A stretch of DNA of 64,000 bases, from the NCBI GenBank assembly GCA_016711405.1, contig JADJSZ010000001.1, forward strand, positions 1 through 64,000. The letters run 5' to 3'. This DNA comes from Candidatus Hadersleviella danica (GTDB lineage Bacteria > Chloroflexota > Anaerolineae > Promineifilales > Promineifilaceae). The notes under the pieces were generated by a model. The model was given only the letters and a program-made list of their open reading frames with translations. It was not told the origin of the DNA and did not search any database. Numbering within the stretch: position 1 is the first letter of the stretch; every line of letters starts with the position of its first letter. The position numbers and the translations under genes are program-made. This document shows, piece after piece, positions 16,635-25,166 of the stretch.

Positions 16635-18035
16635 CTATCCCCGCCTGCGGCTGAGGATAAACGGTACGAGGAAGGTGAGTGCCACCCCGAGCCAGTGGGT
16701 TTGGACATGGTCACGGCCGAGTTGGTAATACCACACATGGGTATAAACCACGGCCGAGAGTTGGGTGCAGAGCAGAAAGTAAAACCCAAACCGCCATTGG
16801 GTGGGGTATGGCTCTTCCAACAAGCTAAATGGCCAGACCCATGTGGCGTACCACAAGCGAAAGTTGAGCGCCTGTACCAAATAAGCGGCCAAAAGAATGG
16901 CCGTCGCCCACCACGGGGAACGGCCGTGCCACACCCGCCACGAGACACCCACCCCCACCATCGCCAACACCCCCAATCCCACCGCCACGAGAATCGTCAT
17001 CAGTCCAGCCGTGATGCGCCAGCTCCAATCCTCGCTGGCCACCAGCAAGAAGAGTGCCCCCAGCGAAAAGCTCGCCCCTGCCCCCGCCTCGTTGGCCAAG
17101 CGCAGGGCTAAGGCCCACGGGGAGCCAAACGGGGCAAAGAGCAAGGCGGCAAGGGCGAGGCCGACGGCCGTATACGCCCCCACCCATTTCAGCCGCGCCC
17201 CCCATGTGGGCAATAGCCGCAAGTGGGCCAACACAAACAGGGGCAGGGGCAAAATCCCAATCGCTTTGGTCAGCGGGGCCAAGCAGAGCAGGGCAAAGCC
17301 GAGCAACGGCCGTTTTTGGCTGACCACCCCACCCCACACCAACCACAACAGCATCAGGCTGTCGTTATGGCCATTGGCCACAAAAGTGAGCAGGAGCGCA
17401 GGATTGAAGAGCCATAGTACCGTGCGCCAGCGGTCGGCCGTGGTGTGCCAAATGAGCCAGCCAATGGCGAGGTGGGCGGCCGTAGATACCCCTTTCAGCA
17501 AGAGCAAATGCAAGCCAATGGAGCCATCCGCCACCCATGCTACGGCCGCAACGACAAGCTCCCACAAAGGGCCATAAGGTGTCACAAAATCGGCCCATTC
17601 GCCTGTCAGCGAGGCAAAGGCATCTTGGGGATACGCACTCAGGGGGGTGAGGTAGGGGTTGGCTCCGTAGAGGGTGCTGATTCGGCCGCTAAAAGCGTAG
17701 CGGAAAATATCGCCCGCATTAAACGGGTAGGTGAACCACAAGGGCAGGGCGAAGAGAGCCATGAGTTTGGCCATTGTGCCCCAACCGAGTTGCCAGCGGC
17801 CGTGGCGCACAGCTTCGGCCATTGCCCAATAGAGCCAATACAGGGCGATGAGCCACACGCCATAGCGCACCCCTTCGGTCAAGGAAGGGGTGAAAAAGCG
17901 CAAACCGCGTAGTTGTGTTTGGTGGGGGAAAAGGGGCATGAGCCATGCCAACCAGCCGTAGCCAGCCACGGTTGCGGCCGTGAAGAGCGTTTGGCGGGTT
18001 AACTGGCGGGGGAGTTTGGATAGCAAGAGGCGCAT
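16635..18035 (-). CDS. GT-C membrane mannosyltransferase (GT87/MptB-like)
   Basis: A 466-residue polytopic protein with about 12 helices. The first large outer loop holds NAGDIFRYAFSGR and ANPYLTPLSAYP; the Asp before F-R-Y and the NPYL motif are typical of polyprenyl-phosphomannose-dependent GT-C enzymes of actinobacteria and Chloroflexota. TPYGPLWELV lies in the next loop. It probably adds mannose to an envelope glycan on the outer face of the membrane. Donor and acceptor are inferred from the family only. It converges on fhaB across a repeat spacer. Confidence 0.7.
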   Translation of the reverse strand: MRLLLSKLPRQLTRQTLFTAATVAGYGWLAWLMPLFPHQTQLRGLRFFTPSLTEGVRYGVWLIALYWLYWAMAEAVRHGRWQLGWGTMAKLMALFALPLWFTYPFNAGDIFRYAFSGRISTLYGANPYLTPLSAYPQDAFASLTGEWADFVTPYGPLWELVVAAVAWVADGSIGLHLLLLKGVSTAAHLAIGWLIWHTTADRWRTVLWLFNPALLLTFVANGHNDSLMLLWLVWGGVVSQKRPLLGFALLCLAPLTKAIGILPLPLFVLAHLRLLPTWGARLKWVGAYTAVGLALAALLFAPFGSPWALALRLANEAGAGASFSLGALFLLVASEDWSWRITAGLMTILVAVGLGVLAMVGVGVSWRVWHGRSPWWATAILLAAYLVQALNFRLWYATWVWPFSLLEEPYPTQWRFGFYFLLCTQLSAVVYTHVWYYQLGRDHVQTHWLGVALTFLVPFILSRRRG

Positions 18036-18059
18036 GGCCGCAAGCTAAGGACGAGACAG

Positions 18060-18122
18060 GGGGAGGGGGAAGTGAGTAGTGAGTAGTGAGTAGTAAATAG
18101 TGACACGACTCACTACTCACTA
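18060..18122. repeat. Inverted heptamer repeat (GTGAGTA class)
   Basis: Four GTGAGTA-type units, centre GTGACACGA, then CTCACTACTCACTA. It lies downstream of the sensor kinase stop, on the side where its terminator should be. Confidence 0.8.
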
Positions 18123-19649
18123 TCAGCGGCGGCCTTTGGCGGGTTGTTTGGCGGCCGTTTTGCTTGCGCCTTGCTTGTCCAGCGGCACCACAATGGTAAT
18201 GGCCGTGCCTTTGCCCACTACCGATTCGATGTTGAGCGACGCATCAATGTTTTCGGCGCGTTCGCGCAAGTTGATCATGCCCAAACTGCCCCGCGAACTG
18301 TAATCGCCCATTACCTCGTCTACCTCAAAGCCCACCCCGTCATCTTGCACCCGTGCCACAAACAGCCCCCCTTCTTGCCAAAAACGCACTTCGATGAGAT
18401 TGGCGCGGGAATGTTTGCGGGCGTTGCCGAGTGCTTCTTCTATCATGTAAAACAGCACGCCTTGGGCGCGGGGGTTGAGCAATTCGCCATGCTCGCCGCC
18501 CACCATGCGCATCGCCGGGCTGTTTTCGTCTTTGGTGCGCTCCATAATTGTTTCGATGGCCGCGCCCAACCCTTGGGTTTCGAGAACCAGCGGCCGTAGG
18601 GTGAACAACATATTGCGGATGTTCTTGCCCGTCTCTTTGGCCAACTCTTCCACCCGTTGTAGCTCCCCAAGCGCTTGTTGTGGCTCCGATTGGAGCATGG
18701 AGCGCACAAAATTAATGCGCATGGCGATGGCGGCGATGGATTGGGTGGGGCCATCGTGCAAATCGCGAGCCAACTGGTTGCGGGCATCGGTTTCCGCCAC
18801 AATGAGCCGCTCTTTTTCTTTTTCGAGGTTGTCGTACAGTTGGGCGTTGCGGAGGGCGATAACTGCTTGGTCGGCTACGGAGGCGAAGAGGCTCATTTGT
18901 TGGCGGTCAAATTCGATTTGGATTTCGGTGGCGAGGATGAGAACCCCGAAGATTTGGAAGCCGACGCGCAAGGGAATGGCCACGGCCGATTTACACTTGC
19001 GAAAGCCGGGGAAGTTATCCAGCCCCGGCTCTTTGCGCGGGTCTTTGCTGGCCACAGGTTCTGCCTCTTGCAACGAACGGCCGACCATCCCAATATCGTT
19101 GGGGAGCGTGTCGCGGGGACGGCCGCCCATGCGTCTATCCGCCACTGCCTTTAATTCGCCATCTTCAAAGAGGAACAGCCCCGCCACCAGCGATGTTTCG
19201 GGAATACCCATGTCTTCCATGGCAATGGCGCAGACATCCACGGCCGAGCTGACCACCTTTTGCAGATTAAGCGTCGAGCGCATGGTCGAGGCCATTTCCT
19301 GCAACGATTGGGCGCGGCGGGTGGCCGCCCGCAATTGACCCAGTTCTTGGTCAAACCCTTTTTGGGTTAGGGCACGCACCCGAGCGCCGTTGGCGCTGAT
19401 GCTTAACATGACGACAATGCCAAACAGCACAAGGAGGCCAATCGAGACCGTGGCATCCAACAACCACTCTGAATTAGGCGTGTCGGTGCGAAGATAGGGG
19501 GTATAAAAATAATAACTCGTGCCTCCGAGGGCAATTAAAAAGAAGAAGAGCGAAATTCCGCCCAAAATGCGAAATTGCCGTCGGATATTTTTTAGGGCAT
19601 TGCCAATATCTTTCTTGGGAGGCTCTTTGGGGGCTTGCTGTTTAGCCAT
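18123..19649 (-). CDS. GAF-domain sensor histidine kinase, NarL/DesK (HisKA_3) type
   Basis: About 508 residues: short cytoplasmic start, two transmembrane helices (about 26-46 and 58-80), a coiled stretch, a GAF domain (about 125-280), and a HisKA_3 dimerisation domain with ARDLHDGPTQSIAAIAMR carrying the phospho-His. The HATPase has FYMIEEALGNARKHS (N box), DDGVGFEVDE and RGSLGMINLRERAENI. The Lys/Ala-rich basic tail ends AAKQPAKGRR. I start at MAKQQAPK (19649) rather than at 19691, because the extra residues precede the usual start. Its response regulator would be of the NarL type and is not next to it. Confidence 0.85.
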   Translation of the reverse strand: MAKQQAPKEPPKKDIGNALKNIRRQFRILGGISLFFFLIALGGTSYYFYTPYLRTDTPNSEWLLDATVSIGLLVLFGIVVMLSISANGARVRALTQKGFDQELGQLRAATRRAQSLQEMASTMRSTLNLQKVVSSAVDVCAIAMEDMGIPETSLVAGLFLFEDGELKAVADRRMGGRPRDTLPNDIGMVGRSLQEAEPVASKDPRKEPGLDNFPGFRKCKSAVAIPLRVGFQIFGVLILATEIQIEFDRQQMSLFASVADQAVIALRNAQLYDNLEKEKERLIVAETDARNQLARDLHDGPTQSIAAIAMRINFVRSMLQSEPQQALGELQRVEELAKETGKNIRNMLFTLRPLVLETQGLGAAIETIMERTKDENSPAMRMVGGEHGELLNPRAQGVLFYMIEEALGNARKHSRANLIEVRFWQEGGLFVARVQDDGVGFEVDEVMGDYSSRGSLGMINLRERAENIDASLNIESVVGKGTAITIVVPLDKQGASKTAAKQPAKGRR

Positions 19650-19724
19650 AATTTTACGGTTGGAAGGGAATTGAAGAACAGGGTTGAACAATTACCATTA
19701 TAGCGAGTGAGGCCAATTAGTAAA

Positions 19725-19797
19725 CAGGACGGGGGACTGCGGACAAGGGACTAGCGGTTACAAGCGTCCCCAGTCCCTTGTCCCTAGTCCCCATCGT
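19725..19797. repeat. GGGACT-type hairpin element
   Basis: GGGGGACTGCGGACAAGGG, core GACTAGCGGTTACAAGCGTC, then CCCAGTCCCTTGTCCCTAGTCCCC. The core nearly matches that of the element at 10380-10509. Confidence 0.8.
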
Positions 19798-20718
19798 TCA
19801 TTCTCTCAGCACGGCCGCTATTTGCCCCGCCACCAGCCCATTGTTGGCCAGCAAGGCGGTGTTGGCCTGCATCGTGCGGCCGTCGGTTAGCTCCACCAGC
19901 CGCGAGAGGAGCCACGGGGTAGCGGCGGGGCCGTGGATACCCGCTTCGTCAGCTTCGCGGGTGGCGCGGGCAATGGCTTGCTCAATTTCGGCTGAATCTA
20001 GCGCGGCCGATTCGGGCACGGGCACCGTGATGAGCAAGCCGCTTTGCAATTGTAGCTCTTCTTGCGCCTTGATAATTTGGGCCACTTGGGCGGCCGTCTC
20101 CACCCGCACTGTCACAGGCAAGCCGCTGGAGCGGGAAAAGAATGCGGGGAGCGTATCGGTTCCATAGCCCACAATGGGCACGCCTTGCGTCTCCAGCACT
20201 TCACAGGTTAAGGGCAAATCGAGGATGGATTTGGCGCCACTGCACACCACGGCGATAGGGGTACGGCCGAGTTCGAGCAAATCCGCGCTCACATCAAAAG
20301 GATGGCCGCGATGTACCCCGCCAATGCCACCCGTGGCAAAGATGGGGATGCCCGCCATGTGCGCCAAAATCATGGTCCCCGCCACGGTGGTGGCCCCATC
20401 TTCGCCCAGACCCACCACAAGGGGCAAGTCGCGCCGGCTACATTTGCGCACAGTGCCCGCTGGCCGTCGGCTGAGGTATTCGAGCTGGGTGGCGGTGAGG
20501 CCGATGTGAATACGGCCGCTTAAAATGGCAATGGTGGCGGGTACTGCCCCACCACGGCGCACGGCCGCTTCCATATTGAGGGCTGTTTGCAGGTTTTGGG
20601 GGTAGGGCAACCCGTGGGTAATCACCGTGCTTTCGAGGGCGACGACGGGACGCGCTTCTAGCAAAGCGACTTGCCCCTCCGGGTGGATGACAAAGGGGGA
20701 TGCTGGGGCGGTAAACAT
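19798..20718 (-). CDS. psuG: Pseudouridine-5'-phosphate glycosidase
   Basis: Splits pseudouridine 5'-phosphate into uracil and ribose 5-phosphate (run in reverse, forms the C-C bond) in pseudouridine breakdown. The 306 residues match the family closely: ALESTVITHGLPYP near the start, ATIAILSGRIHIGLT, GTMILAHMAGIPIFATGGIGGVHRG, and CSGAKSILDLPLTCEVLETQ with the Schiff-base Lys region. No pseudouridine kinase (PsuK) is adjacent, which is unusual, since psuK and psuG are often linked or fused. Preceded by repeats, followed downstream by the GGGACT hairpin. Confidence 0.93.
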   Translation of the reverse strand: MFTAPASPFVIHPEGQVALLEARPVVALESTVITHGLPYPQNLQTALNMEAAVRRGGAVPATIAILSGRIHIGLTATQLEYLSRRPAGTVRKCSRRDLPLVVGLGEDGATTVAGTMILAHMAGIPIFATGGIGGVHRGHPFDVSADLLELGRTPIAVVCSGAKSILDLPLTCEVLETQGVPIVGYGTDTLPAFFSRSSGLPVTVRVETAAQVAQIIKAQEELQLQSGLLITVPVPESAALDSAEIEQAIARATREADEAGIHGPAATPWLLSRLVELTDGRTMQANTALLANNGLVAGQIAAVLRE

Positions 20719-20799
20719 GAGAATGCGGAATGGGAATTGGAAGGGGATTGGGGAATTTGAAATGGGGGGGTGGGTGGGTTGGTTTTGAGGGAGAGGAAA

Positions 20800-20828
20800 A
20801 AAAAGGCCGGTGCTAAAAGCCCCTTAGG
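20800..20828 (-). terminator. Probable greA terminator
   Basis: Just after the greA stop the minus strand reads GGCC, a partly paired GGGGC-TTTTA-GCACC loop, GGCC, then eight T. The stem is imperfect but the T run is strong. Confidence 0.6.
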
Positions 20829-20833
20829 CCTCC

Positions 20834-21304
20834 TTACTCTATCTTTAACACCTTAAACTTCGTTTCCCCACGGGGGGTCACGGCCGTGACCACTTGCCCT
20901 TTTTTGGCGCCGAGCAAGGCACGGCCGATGGGTGACTCGTTCGAGATGAGGCCATCCACAGGACTGGCTTCATGCACCCCGACTATGCGGTATACCTCTT
21001 CGGCATCATCGCCCACTTCGACAATCGTGACGGTGCTTCCAATGCGTACTTTGCCCGTTGGCCCCTCATCTTGGATGAGTTGGGCGCGGCGCAAGGAGTC
21101 TTCTAAATCCATGATGCGTCCCTCTAAAAAGCCTTGTTGCTCTTTGGCATCGTGGTAGTTGGCATTTTCGCGCAAGTCTCCCTCGGCAATTGCCTTTTGG
21201 AGCTTGTCTGAGACATCAGGGCGTTTCACGTTTTTGAGGTAGGCCAACTCTTCTCTAATTTTGGCATACCCTTCTTGGGTTAGGTAAATGACATCACTGG
21301 TCAT
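20834..21304 (-). CDS. greA: Transcription elongation factor GreA
   Basis: Rescues backtracked RNA polymerase by stimulating transcript cleavage. 156 residues: N-terminal coiled coil (about 1-75) with the tip motif DLRENANYHDAKEQQ, which carries the acidic residues that reach the active site, and a C-terminal FKBP-like domain (SPIGRALLGAKKGQVV). The ORF is open to 21343, but the ATG at 21304 (MTSDVIYLTQEGYAK) has a ribosome site (GGAGAAA) and fits the family length. A terminator-like hairpin lies in its leader, between the promoter and the start. Confidence 0.95.
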   Translation of the reverse strand: MTSDVIYLTQEGYAKIREELAYLKNVKRPDVSDKLQKAIAEGDLRENANYHDAKEQQGFLEGRIMDLEDSLRRAQLIQDEGPTGKVRIGSTVTIVEVGDDAEEVYRIVGVHEASPVDGLISNESPIGRALLGAKKGQVVTAVTPRGETKFKVLKIE

Positions 21305-21368
21305 GTTCGTTTCTCCGAATTTGCAAATCGGCAAATCAGCCAAACAATGGCTGACCGCATGGTTTAAT

Positions 21369-21392
21369 AAAAAGCCCCGCCACGGCGGGGCT
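21369..21392 (-). terminator. Leader terminator (attenuator) upstream of greA
   Basis: On the minus strand AGCCCCGC pairs with GCGGGGCT (21385-21392 with 21373-21380, loop of four), followed at once by TTTTTATT. It lies about 65 bases before the greA start and about 25 after the predicted start of transcription. It should therefore end most transcripts before the gene unless it is relieved. Confidence 0.75.
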
Positions 21393-21423
21393 GGTTGAGA
21401 GCACGTTTGGGAATATACGGCCG

Positions 21424-21452
21424 ATTATACCCACCCCGAGCAAGGCATACAA
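21424..21452 (-). promoter_or_regulatory. Sigma-70-type promoter for greA
   Basis: Minus strand TTGTAT (21447-21452), spacer of 17, TATAAT (21424-21429). It reads into the leader terminator and greA. Confidence 0.75.
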
Positions 21453-21483
21453 GAATTGTGAATGGGGAATGGGTAATGGCGGC

Positions 21484-21530
21484 TTGACAAAATATATTTT
21501 TGGGATTAAATTATTGAGCAATCGCTCAAT
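21484..21530 (+). promoter_or_regulatory. Promoter and TetR-type operator upstream of the TetR gene
   Basis: TTGACA (21484-21489), spacer of 17, TAAATT (21507-21512). Immediately downstream is a perfect 7-4-7 palindrome, ATTGAGC-AATC-GCTCAAT (21513-21530), of the form bound by TetR-family repressors. Its place over the start of transcription implies autorepression. Confidence 0.75.
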
Positions 21531-21543
21531 CAATAAAAAATCT

Positions 21544-22131
21544 ATGCCACGAACTCACCAGCAAAACGAAGAAATCAGAGCGGCCACGCGCACGGCCGTT
21601 GTCCAAAGCGCCATCAGGCTCTTTGCCCAGAACGGGTACGCCGCCACTACCACCCGCGCCATCGCCCGCGAAGCAGGGATCTCAGCGGGGCTGATGTACC
21701 ACTATTTTGATAGCAAAGAGAGTCTGTTGCGGGCGGTGTTTGACCACATCATGGCCATTTTGAACGAGGCGTTTACGGCCGCTATGCTGGCCAGCCCGCC
21801 CAACGGCCAAACGGCCGCTGTCCTGCGCACCATCTTCACCTTGCTGGCCGGCGATGCCCCCTTTTGGACGCTCTTCTACGCCCTGCGCTCCCAGCCCGCC
21901 ATTACCCCCCTGCTGGCCGAGGCATTTTGCGAAGTAACTGACCAGTTGCGGCTTTTGTTTGAAGCTCAATATCGGCAAGCTGGCTATGCCGACCCCGTTC
22001 TCGAATCGTATGTGCTGTACAGCCTACTAGAAGGCACCATCCAACAATACTTGCTCAACCCCGAAACGTACCCATTGGCGGCCGTGACCGAACGAATTTT
22101 GGCCACAGTGCCCCAACCTGTGCATGCTTAG
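21544..22131 (+). CDS. TetR-family transcriptional regulator
   Basis: 195 residues. The N-terminal helix-turn-helix (about 10-60) shows QSAIRLFAQNGYAATTTRAIAREAGISAGLMYHYFDSKE with all usual TetR positions; the C-terminal ligand domain is not recognisable. I start at 21544 (MPRTHQQNEE); the reading from 21469 passes through the promoter and operator. It is followed directly by a SRPBCC gene, so the two form an operon under the palindromic operator. The inducer is likely a small hydrophobic molecule, perhaps one bound by the SRPBCC protein; this is inference. Confidence 0.88.
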   Translation: MPRTHQQNEEIRAATRTAVVQSAIRLFAQNGYAATTTRAIAREAGISAGLMYHYFDSKESLLRAVFDHIMAILNEAFTAAMLASPPNGQTAAVLRTIFTLLAGDAPFWTLFYALRSQPAITPLLAEAFCEVTDQLRLLFEAQYRQAGYADPVLESYVLYSLLEGTIQQYLLNPETYPLAAVTERILATVPQPVHA

Positions 22132-22143
22132 ATGGAGAAAACG

Positions 22144-22602
22144 ATGTCTACTTTTACCGTTTCTGAAACCAAACTGATTGATGCTCCTGCTGAACGGATA
22201 TACGGCCTATTGGCCGATTACCACACAGGCCACCCCTCGGTTTTGCCCAAACCATACTTTACCGATTTGCAAGTAACACAAGGCGGCCGTGGGGCGGGAA
22301 CCCAAATTGTCGTTCACATGAATGTGTATGGCTCCAAAGCAACCTACAACATGGTCGTCACCGAGCCTGTGCCGGGGCGGGTGTTGCAGGAAGAAGACAA
22401 AGGCTTGGGGGTTGTGACCACCTTCACCATTGACCCGTTAACCCCACAGGGGTCACAGGTCACCATTTCAACCACCTCTCCTGTTAAAAATGGGCTGGCG
22501 GGCTGGCTCGAGCAAAAAATAACGGCCGCCGTCATGCGCCGCGTCTATCGCGCCGAGCTAGACCAAATTGCCCGTGTCAGTCAGCAAAAATCAGTGGGGT
22601 AA
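22144..22602 (+). CDS. SRPBCC (START/polyketide-cyclase-like) protein
   Basis: 152 residues with the helix-grip pattern of the Bet v1/SRPBCC superfamily: the start VSETKLIDAPAERIYGLLADY is the typical strand plus two helices, and the C-terminal helix NGLAGWLEQKITAAVMRRVY would line the ligand cavity. It starts 12 bases after the TetR stop; GGAGAA seven bases upstream favours the ATG at 22144 over that at 22132. Probably a ligand-binding or hydrophobic-substrate protein controlled with the TetR gene. Confidence 0.75.
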   Translation: MSTFTVSETKLIDAPAERIYGLLADYHTGHPSVLPKPYFTDLQVTQGGRGAGTQIVVHMNVYGSKATYNMVVTEPVPGRVLQEEDKGLGVVTTFTIDPLTPQGSQVTISTTSPVKNGLAGWLEQKITAAVMRRVYRAELDQIARVSQQKSVG

Positions 22603-22620
22603 TTAATGGGTGACTCGTTT

Positions 22621-23997
22621 TTACAGTTGCCCCGCCAAACTGTCCCAATTCTCCAGCAACTGCTGGTAAGCTGGGTCATTGTAGCGGCGTAAATCGAAGG
22701 CGGGGGCATAGTCGGGCACGGCCGTGCCAACCATTTGCGCCGCCAACAACTCGCTTGCCGCCATTGCCGCCATAATGCCATAGCCCGAGAACGCCCCCAG
22801 CACATACGCCCCTGCGGTGTGGGAGAAGGGGCAAGCCAACGGCCGATTCTCCCGCGTTTTGCAGTAATACCCCCCGTCTACCCACGGCTTGCCCATCCGC
22901 TCCGCATATACGGCCAGCCCCGGAACCATCCGCGCCAAGCCGCGCACCACCAATTCGGCGTATTCGGGTTCAAAGCGTGGCGGCCACACAAACGGCTGGG
23001 GCTGAACGTGATACGTCCAGATAGCCAGCAGGGTTTGCGCCCCCTCGCCCCCCTCGGGGCGGAAATGAACGCCAGCGGGGAAAGTCTCTAACAGCCAGCG
23101 GGTCTCCTCGCTGGCGGCCAAATCCTCGCGCTCCTCTTCTGTCCAAAATAAATTAACGGGGTCGTTCCAAATCATCAGCGGGGCATGGCGGGGCACAATG
23201 CCGAGCGGGTCTTCAAAGGCGACTTTGCCGTGTAGTTCGTTGTAGACGGGGATTTCTACGCCCAGCAAACGGCCGACTTCGGCCAGCAGTGGCCCCGCCG
23301 CGTTGACAAATAGGGGGGTGTGGATGGTGTGCGTTTGGGTGTCGGATTGGATTTGCACGGCCGAAACCCGCCCTTCGGCCGTCTGCACCCCCATCACCCG
23401 CCCCACCACCAGCCGCGCCCCCGCTTGTTTGGCTTGCTCCAACAAATACATACCCAACTGCTGGGCACTGAGCCAGCCACAACGGCGGGGGTGGAGCATG
23501 GCCACGGTGTCGGCCGCCACAAAGGGGAAGATGGCCTGAATTTTGGCGGGGTCTAGCACCAAATCGGCTCCCGTTAGGGCGGGGTCGTAGCCGTGGGCGT
23601 GAATGGGGGCGTAGGTGGGGTCGGAGGGGCGGCCGTGGTGGACGCGCAACTCGCCCGCGCCCAAGTTGGCAATTTCGAGGCTCGTCTCGTGGAACAGTTG
23701 CCCTTGGGCGGGATCGGCCGTCAGATAAACATACCCCCGCCGGTTGAGATGAAAGTAGTTGTCGCTGACCTCGGCCAACTGCTCTAACAGATCAATACTG
23801 CGGTTCATCAGCCGCACCATCTCGTCGCCGGGGCCGGGCCACCAGTTGCGGTAACATTCGGTGGATTTGTCGCTGGTCAGGGTCAGGGGCGGCCGTTCAT
23901 CCACCAAAACGACGTTTTTAACCCCATGCTGGACGGCCAACTGGTAGGCCAGTGCCACCCCCGCAATGCCTGCGCCACAAATAACGACATCGGGAAT
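22621..23997 (-). CDS. FAD-dependent oxidoreductase (DAO family), start uncertain
   Basis: A D-amino-acid-oxidase/glycine-oxidase-like flavoenzyme of about 458 residues. The dinucleotide motif VVICGAGIAGVALAYQLA lies upstream of the first in-frame ATG (23958), so the true start is further up. The frame there has no ATG, GTG or TTG. The only candidates are rare codons such as the ATT at 23997, which overlaps the TAA of the RNase Z gene. A single-base indel may hide the real start. DERPPLTLTSDKSTECYRNWW, FVNAAGPLLAEVG and the C-terminal ACPFSHTAGAYVLGAFSGYGIMAAMAAS are family features. Substrate unknown. Coupled to the RNase Z gene. Confidence 0.75.
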   Translation of the reverse strand: MPDVVICGAGIAGVALAYQLAVQHGVKNVVLVDERPPLTLTSDKSTECYRNWWPGPGDEMVRLMNRSIDLLEQLAEVSDNYFHLNRRGYVYLTADPAQGQLFHETSLEIANLGAGELRVHHGRPSDPTYAPIHAHGYDPALTGADLVLDPAKIQAIFPFVAADTVAMLHPRRCGWLSAQQLGMYLLEQAKQAGARLVVGRVMGVQTAEGRVSAVQIQSDTQTHTIHTPLFVNAAGPLLAEVGRLLGVEIPVYNELHGKVAFEDPLGIVPRHAPLMIWNDPVNLFWTEEEREDLAASEETRWLLETFPAGVHFRPEGGEGAQTLLAIWTYHVQPQPFVWPPRFEPEYAELVVRGLARMVPGLAVYAERMGKPWVDGGYYCKTRENRPLACPFSHTAGAYVLGAFSGYGIMAAMAASELLAAQMVGTAVPDYAPAFDLRRYNDPAYQQLLENWDSLAGQL

Positions 23998-24998
23998 TAT
24001 ACCAGTTTCACTTCTTCTTGTTGCGCCTCGCCATATTCGCTATTCCGTTGCTTTTGCTCATGAGTTAGCCGTTGCACACCCTCGCGGCTGATTTGGAAGT
24101 GGTCAAAGTCGCGGGCGACGTAGGTGTTGGGGAAGATGGCTTGCGCCTCCTCCCGAATTTGTCGCCCGCTGTGGCGGCGGGAAATGTGGGTCAAAATCAG
24201 CGTGCTCACGCCCGCCTCGGCCGCCAGCCGTGCCGCACGGGCGGCCGTCAGGTGGCCCGATTCGGTCGCCATTTGCGCTTCCTCCTCGGTGTAGGTCGCT
24301 TCTATCACCAACGCATCCGCGCCTCGACAAATTTCGACCAAATTATCGGTGCGCCCCACATCGCCAATGTGAATGTATTTGGTTCCCCGTATCTCTTCGC
24401 CCAGCACTTCGTCGGGGTGGATGGTACGGCCGTTGGCCAAGGTGATGGCTTGCCCAGCCACCAAACGGCCGCGCTCGGGGCCAAAGGGCACACCGAGGGC
24501 TTCCGCTTTTTCGGCAAGGAACGGCCGTCGCGCCTTCTCCTCAAAGGCAAAACCCAAACACCCGCCGCCGCGATGGTGTACCTCGAAAGCTGTCAGCGCA
24601 AATTTGTCATCTTCGAGGATGATTTGCCCCGGTGCGGTGTTGATGAGGCGGATGGGAATGGGGGATTGGTGGCCGCGCAGAGCCACGCCATAGATGAGGT
24701 CGTGGACGCGATCGAGGGTTTGACGGCCGCCGTAAATCTCTAATTTTTCGAGGATTTCCCAGCGGGTGAGGGTGGAGACGAGGCCGCCTAGCCCTAAAAT
24801 GTGGTCGAGGTGGGCGTGGGTGAGCAACACCTTGTCGAGCCGCTTGAAGCCGAGACCAGCGGCCAAAATTTGGCGTTGAGTGCCTTCGCCGCAATCGAGC
24901 AGAAAGCGGTATTGGCGGTGCATGATGAGATGGGCGGAGAGGCCCCGATGGGTGGAGGGGGAAGCGGCGGAGGTGCCGAGAAAAACGAGTTCAAACAT
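23997..24998 (-). CDS. rnz: Ribonuclease Z-type metallo-beta-lactamase fold nuclease
   Basis: Removes the 3' trailer of tRNA precursors. 333 residues with FLGTSAASPSTHRGLSA at the start (RNase Z has GTSA/GTG near the start), HAHLDHILGLGGL as the two-zinc motif, HHRGGGCLGFAFEEK in the position of the PxKxxGY/exosite region, IHIGDVGRTD and ILTHISRRHS for the remaining ligands. The length suits the bacterial short form. The last base of its stop is shared with the upstream end of the oxidoreductase reading frame. Confidence 0.88.
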   Translation of the reverse strand: MFELVFLGTSAASPSTHRGLSAHLIMHRQYRFLLDCGEGTQRQILAAGLGFKRLDKVLLTHAHLDHILGLGGLVSTLTRWEILEKLEIYGGRQTLDRVHDLIYGVALRGHQSPIPIRLINTAPGQIILEDDKFALTAFEVHHRGGGCLGFAFEEKARRPFLAEKAEALGVPFGPERGRLVAGQAITLANGRTIHPDEVLGEEIRGTKYIHIGDVGRTDNLVEICRGADALVIEATYTEEEAQMATESGHLTAARAARLAAEAGVSTLILTHISRRHSGRQIREEAQAIFPNTYVARDFDHFQISREGVQRLTHEQKQRNSEYGEAQQEEVKLV

Positions 24999-25019
24999 GG
25001 GGTAATTAAACCATGTTCA

Positions 25020-25140
25020 GGGGAAAAATAAAAAATAGTTGCCGTGAGATAGAGACAGGAGATAGAGATAGAGAAATCAGCAGTAGGCCAGCCAACCGTG
25101 AATCCCTCTACCTCTATCTCTCTAATCTATCTTGGGGGAG
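25020..25140. repeat. Inverted heptamer repeat (ATAGAGA class)
   Basis: GAGATAGAGACAGGAGATAGAGATAGAG, a 40-base centre, then CTCTACCTCTATCTCTCTAATCTATC. It sits at the end of the 13.6-kb glycan operon and may end it. Confidence 0.75.
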
Positions 25141-25166
25141 GTGGACGGGAAGGGGGGGGGGCGGCG

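Noticed and set aside
16635..17577. Plus-strand frames of up to 226 residues opposite the GT-C gene
   Set aside because: Composition is Pro/Thr/Arg-rich with no motif; they are shadows of the membrane protein gene.
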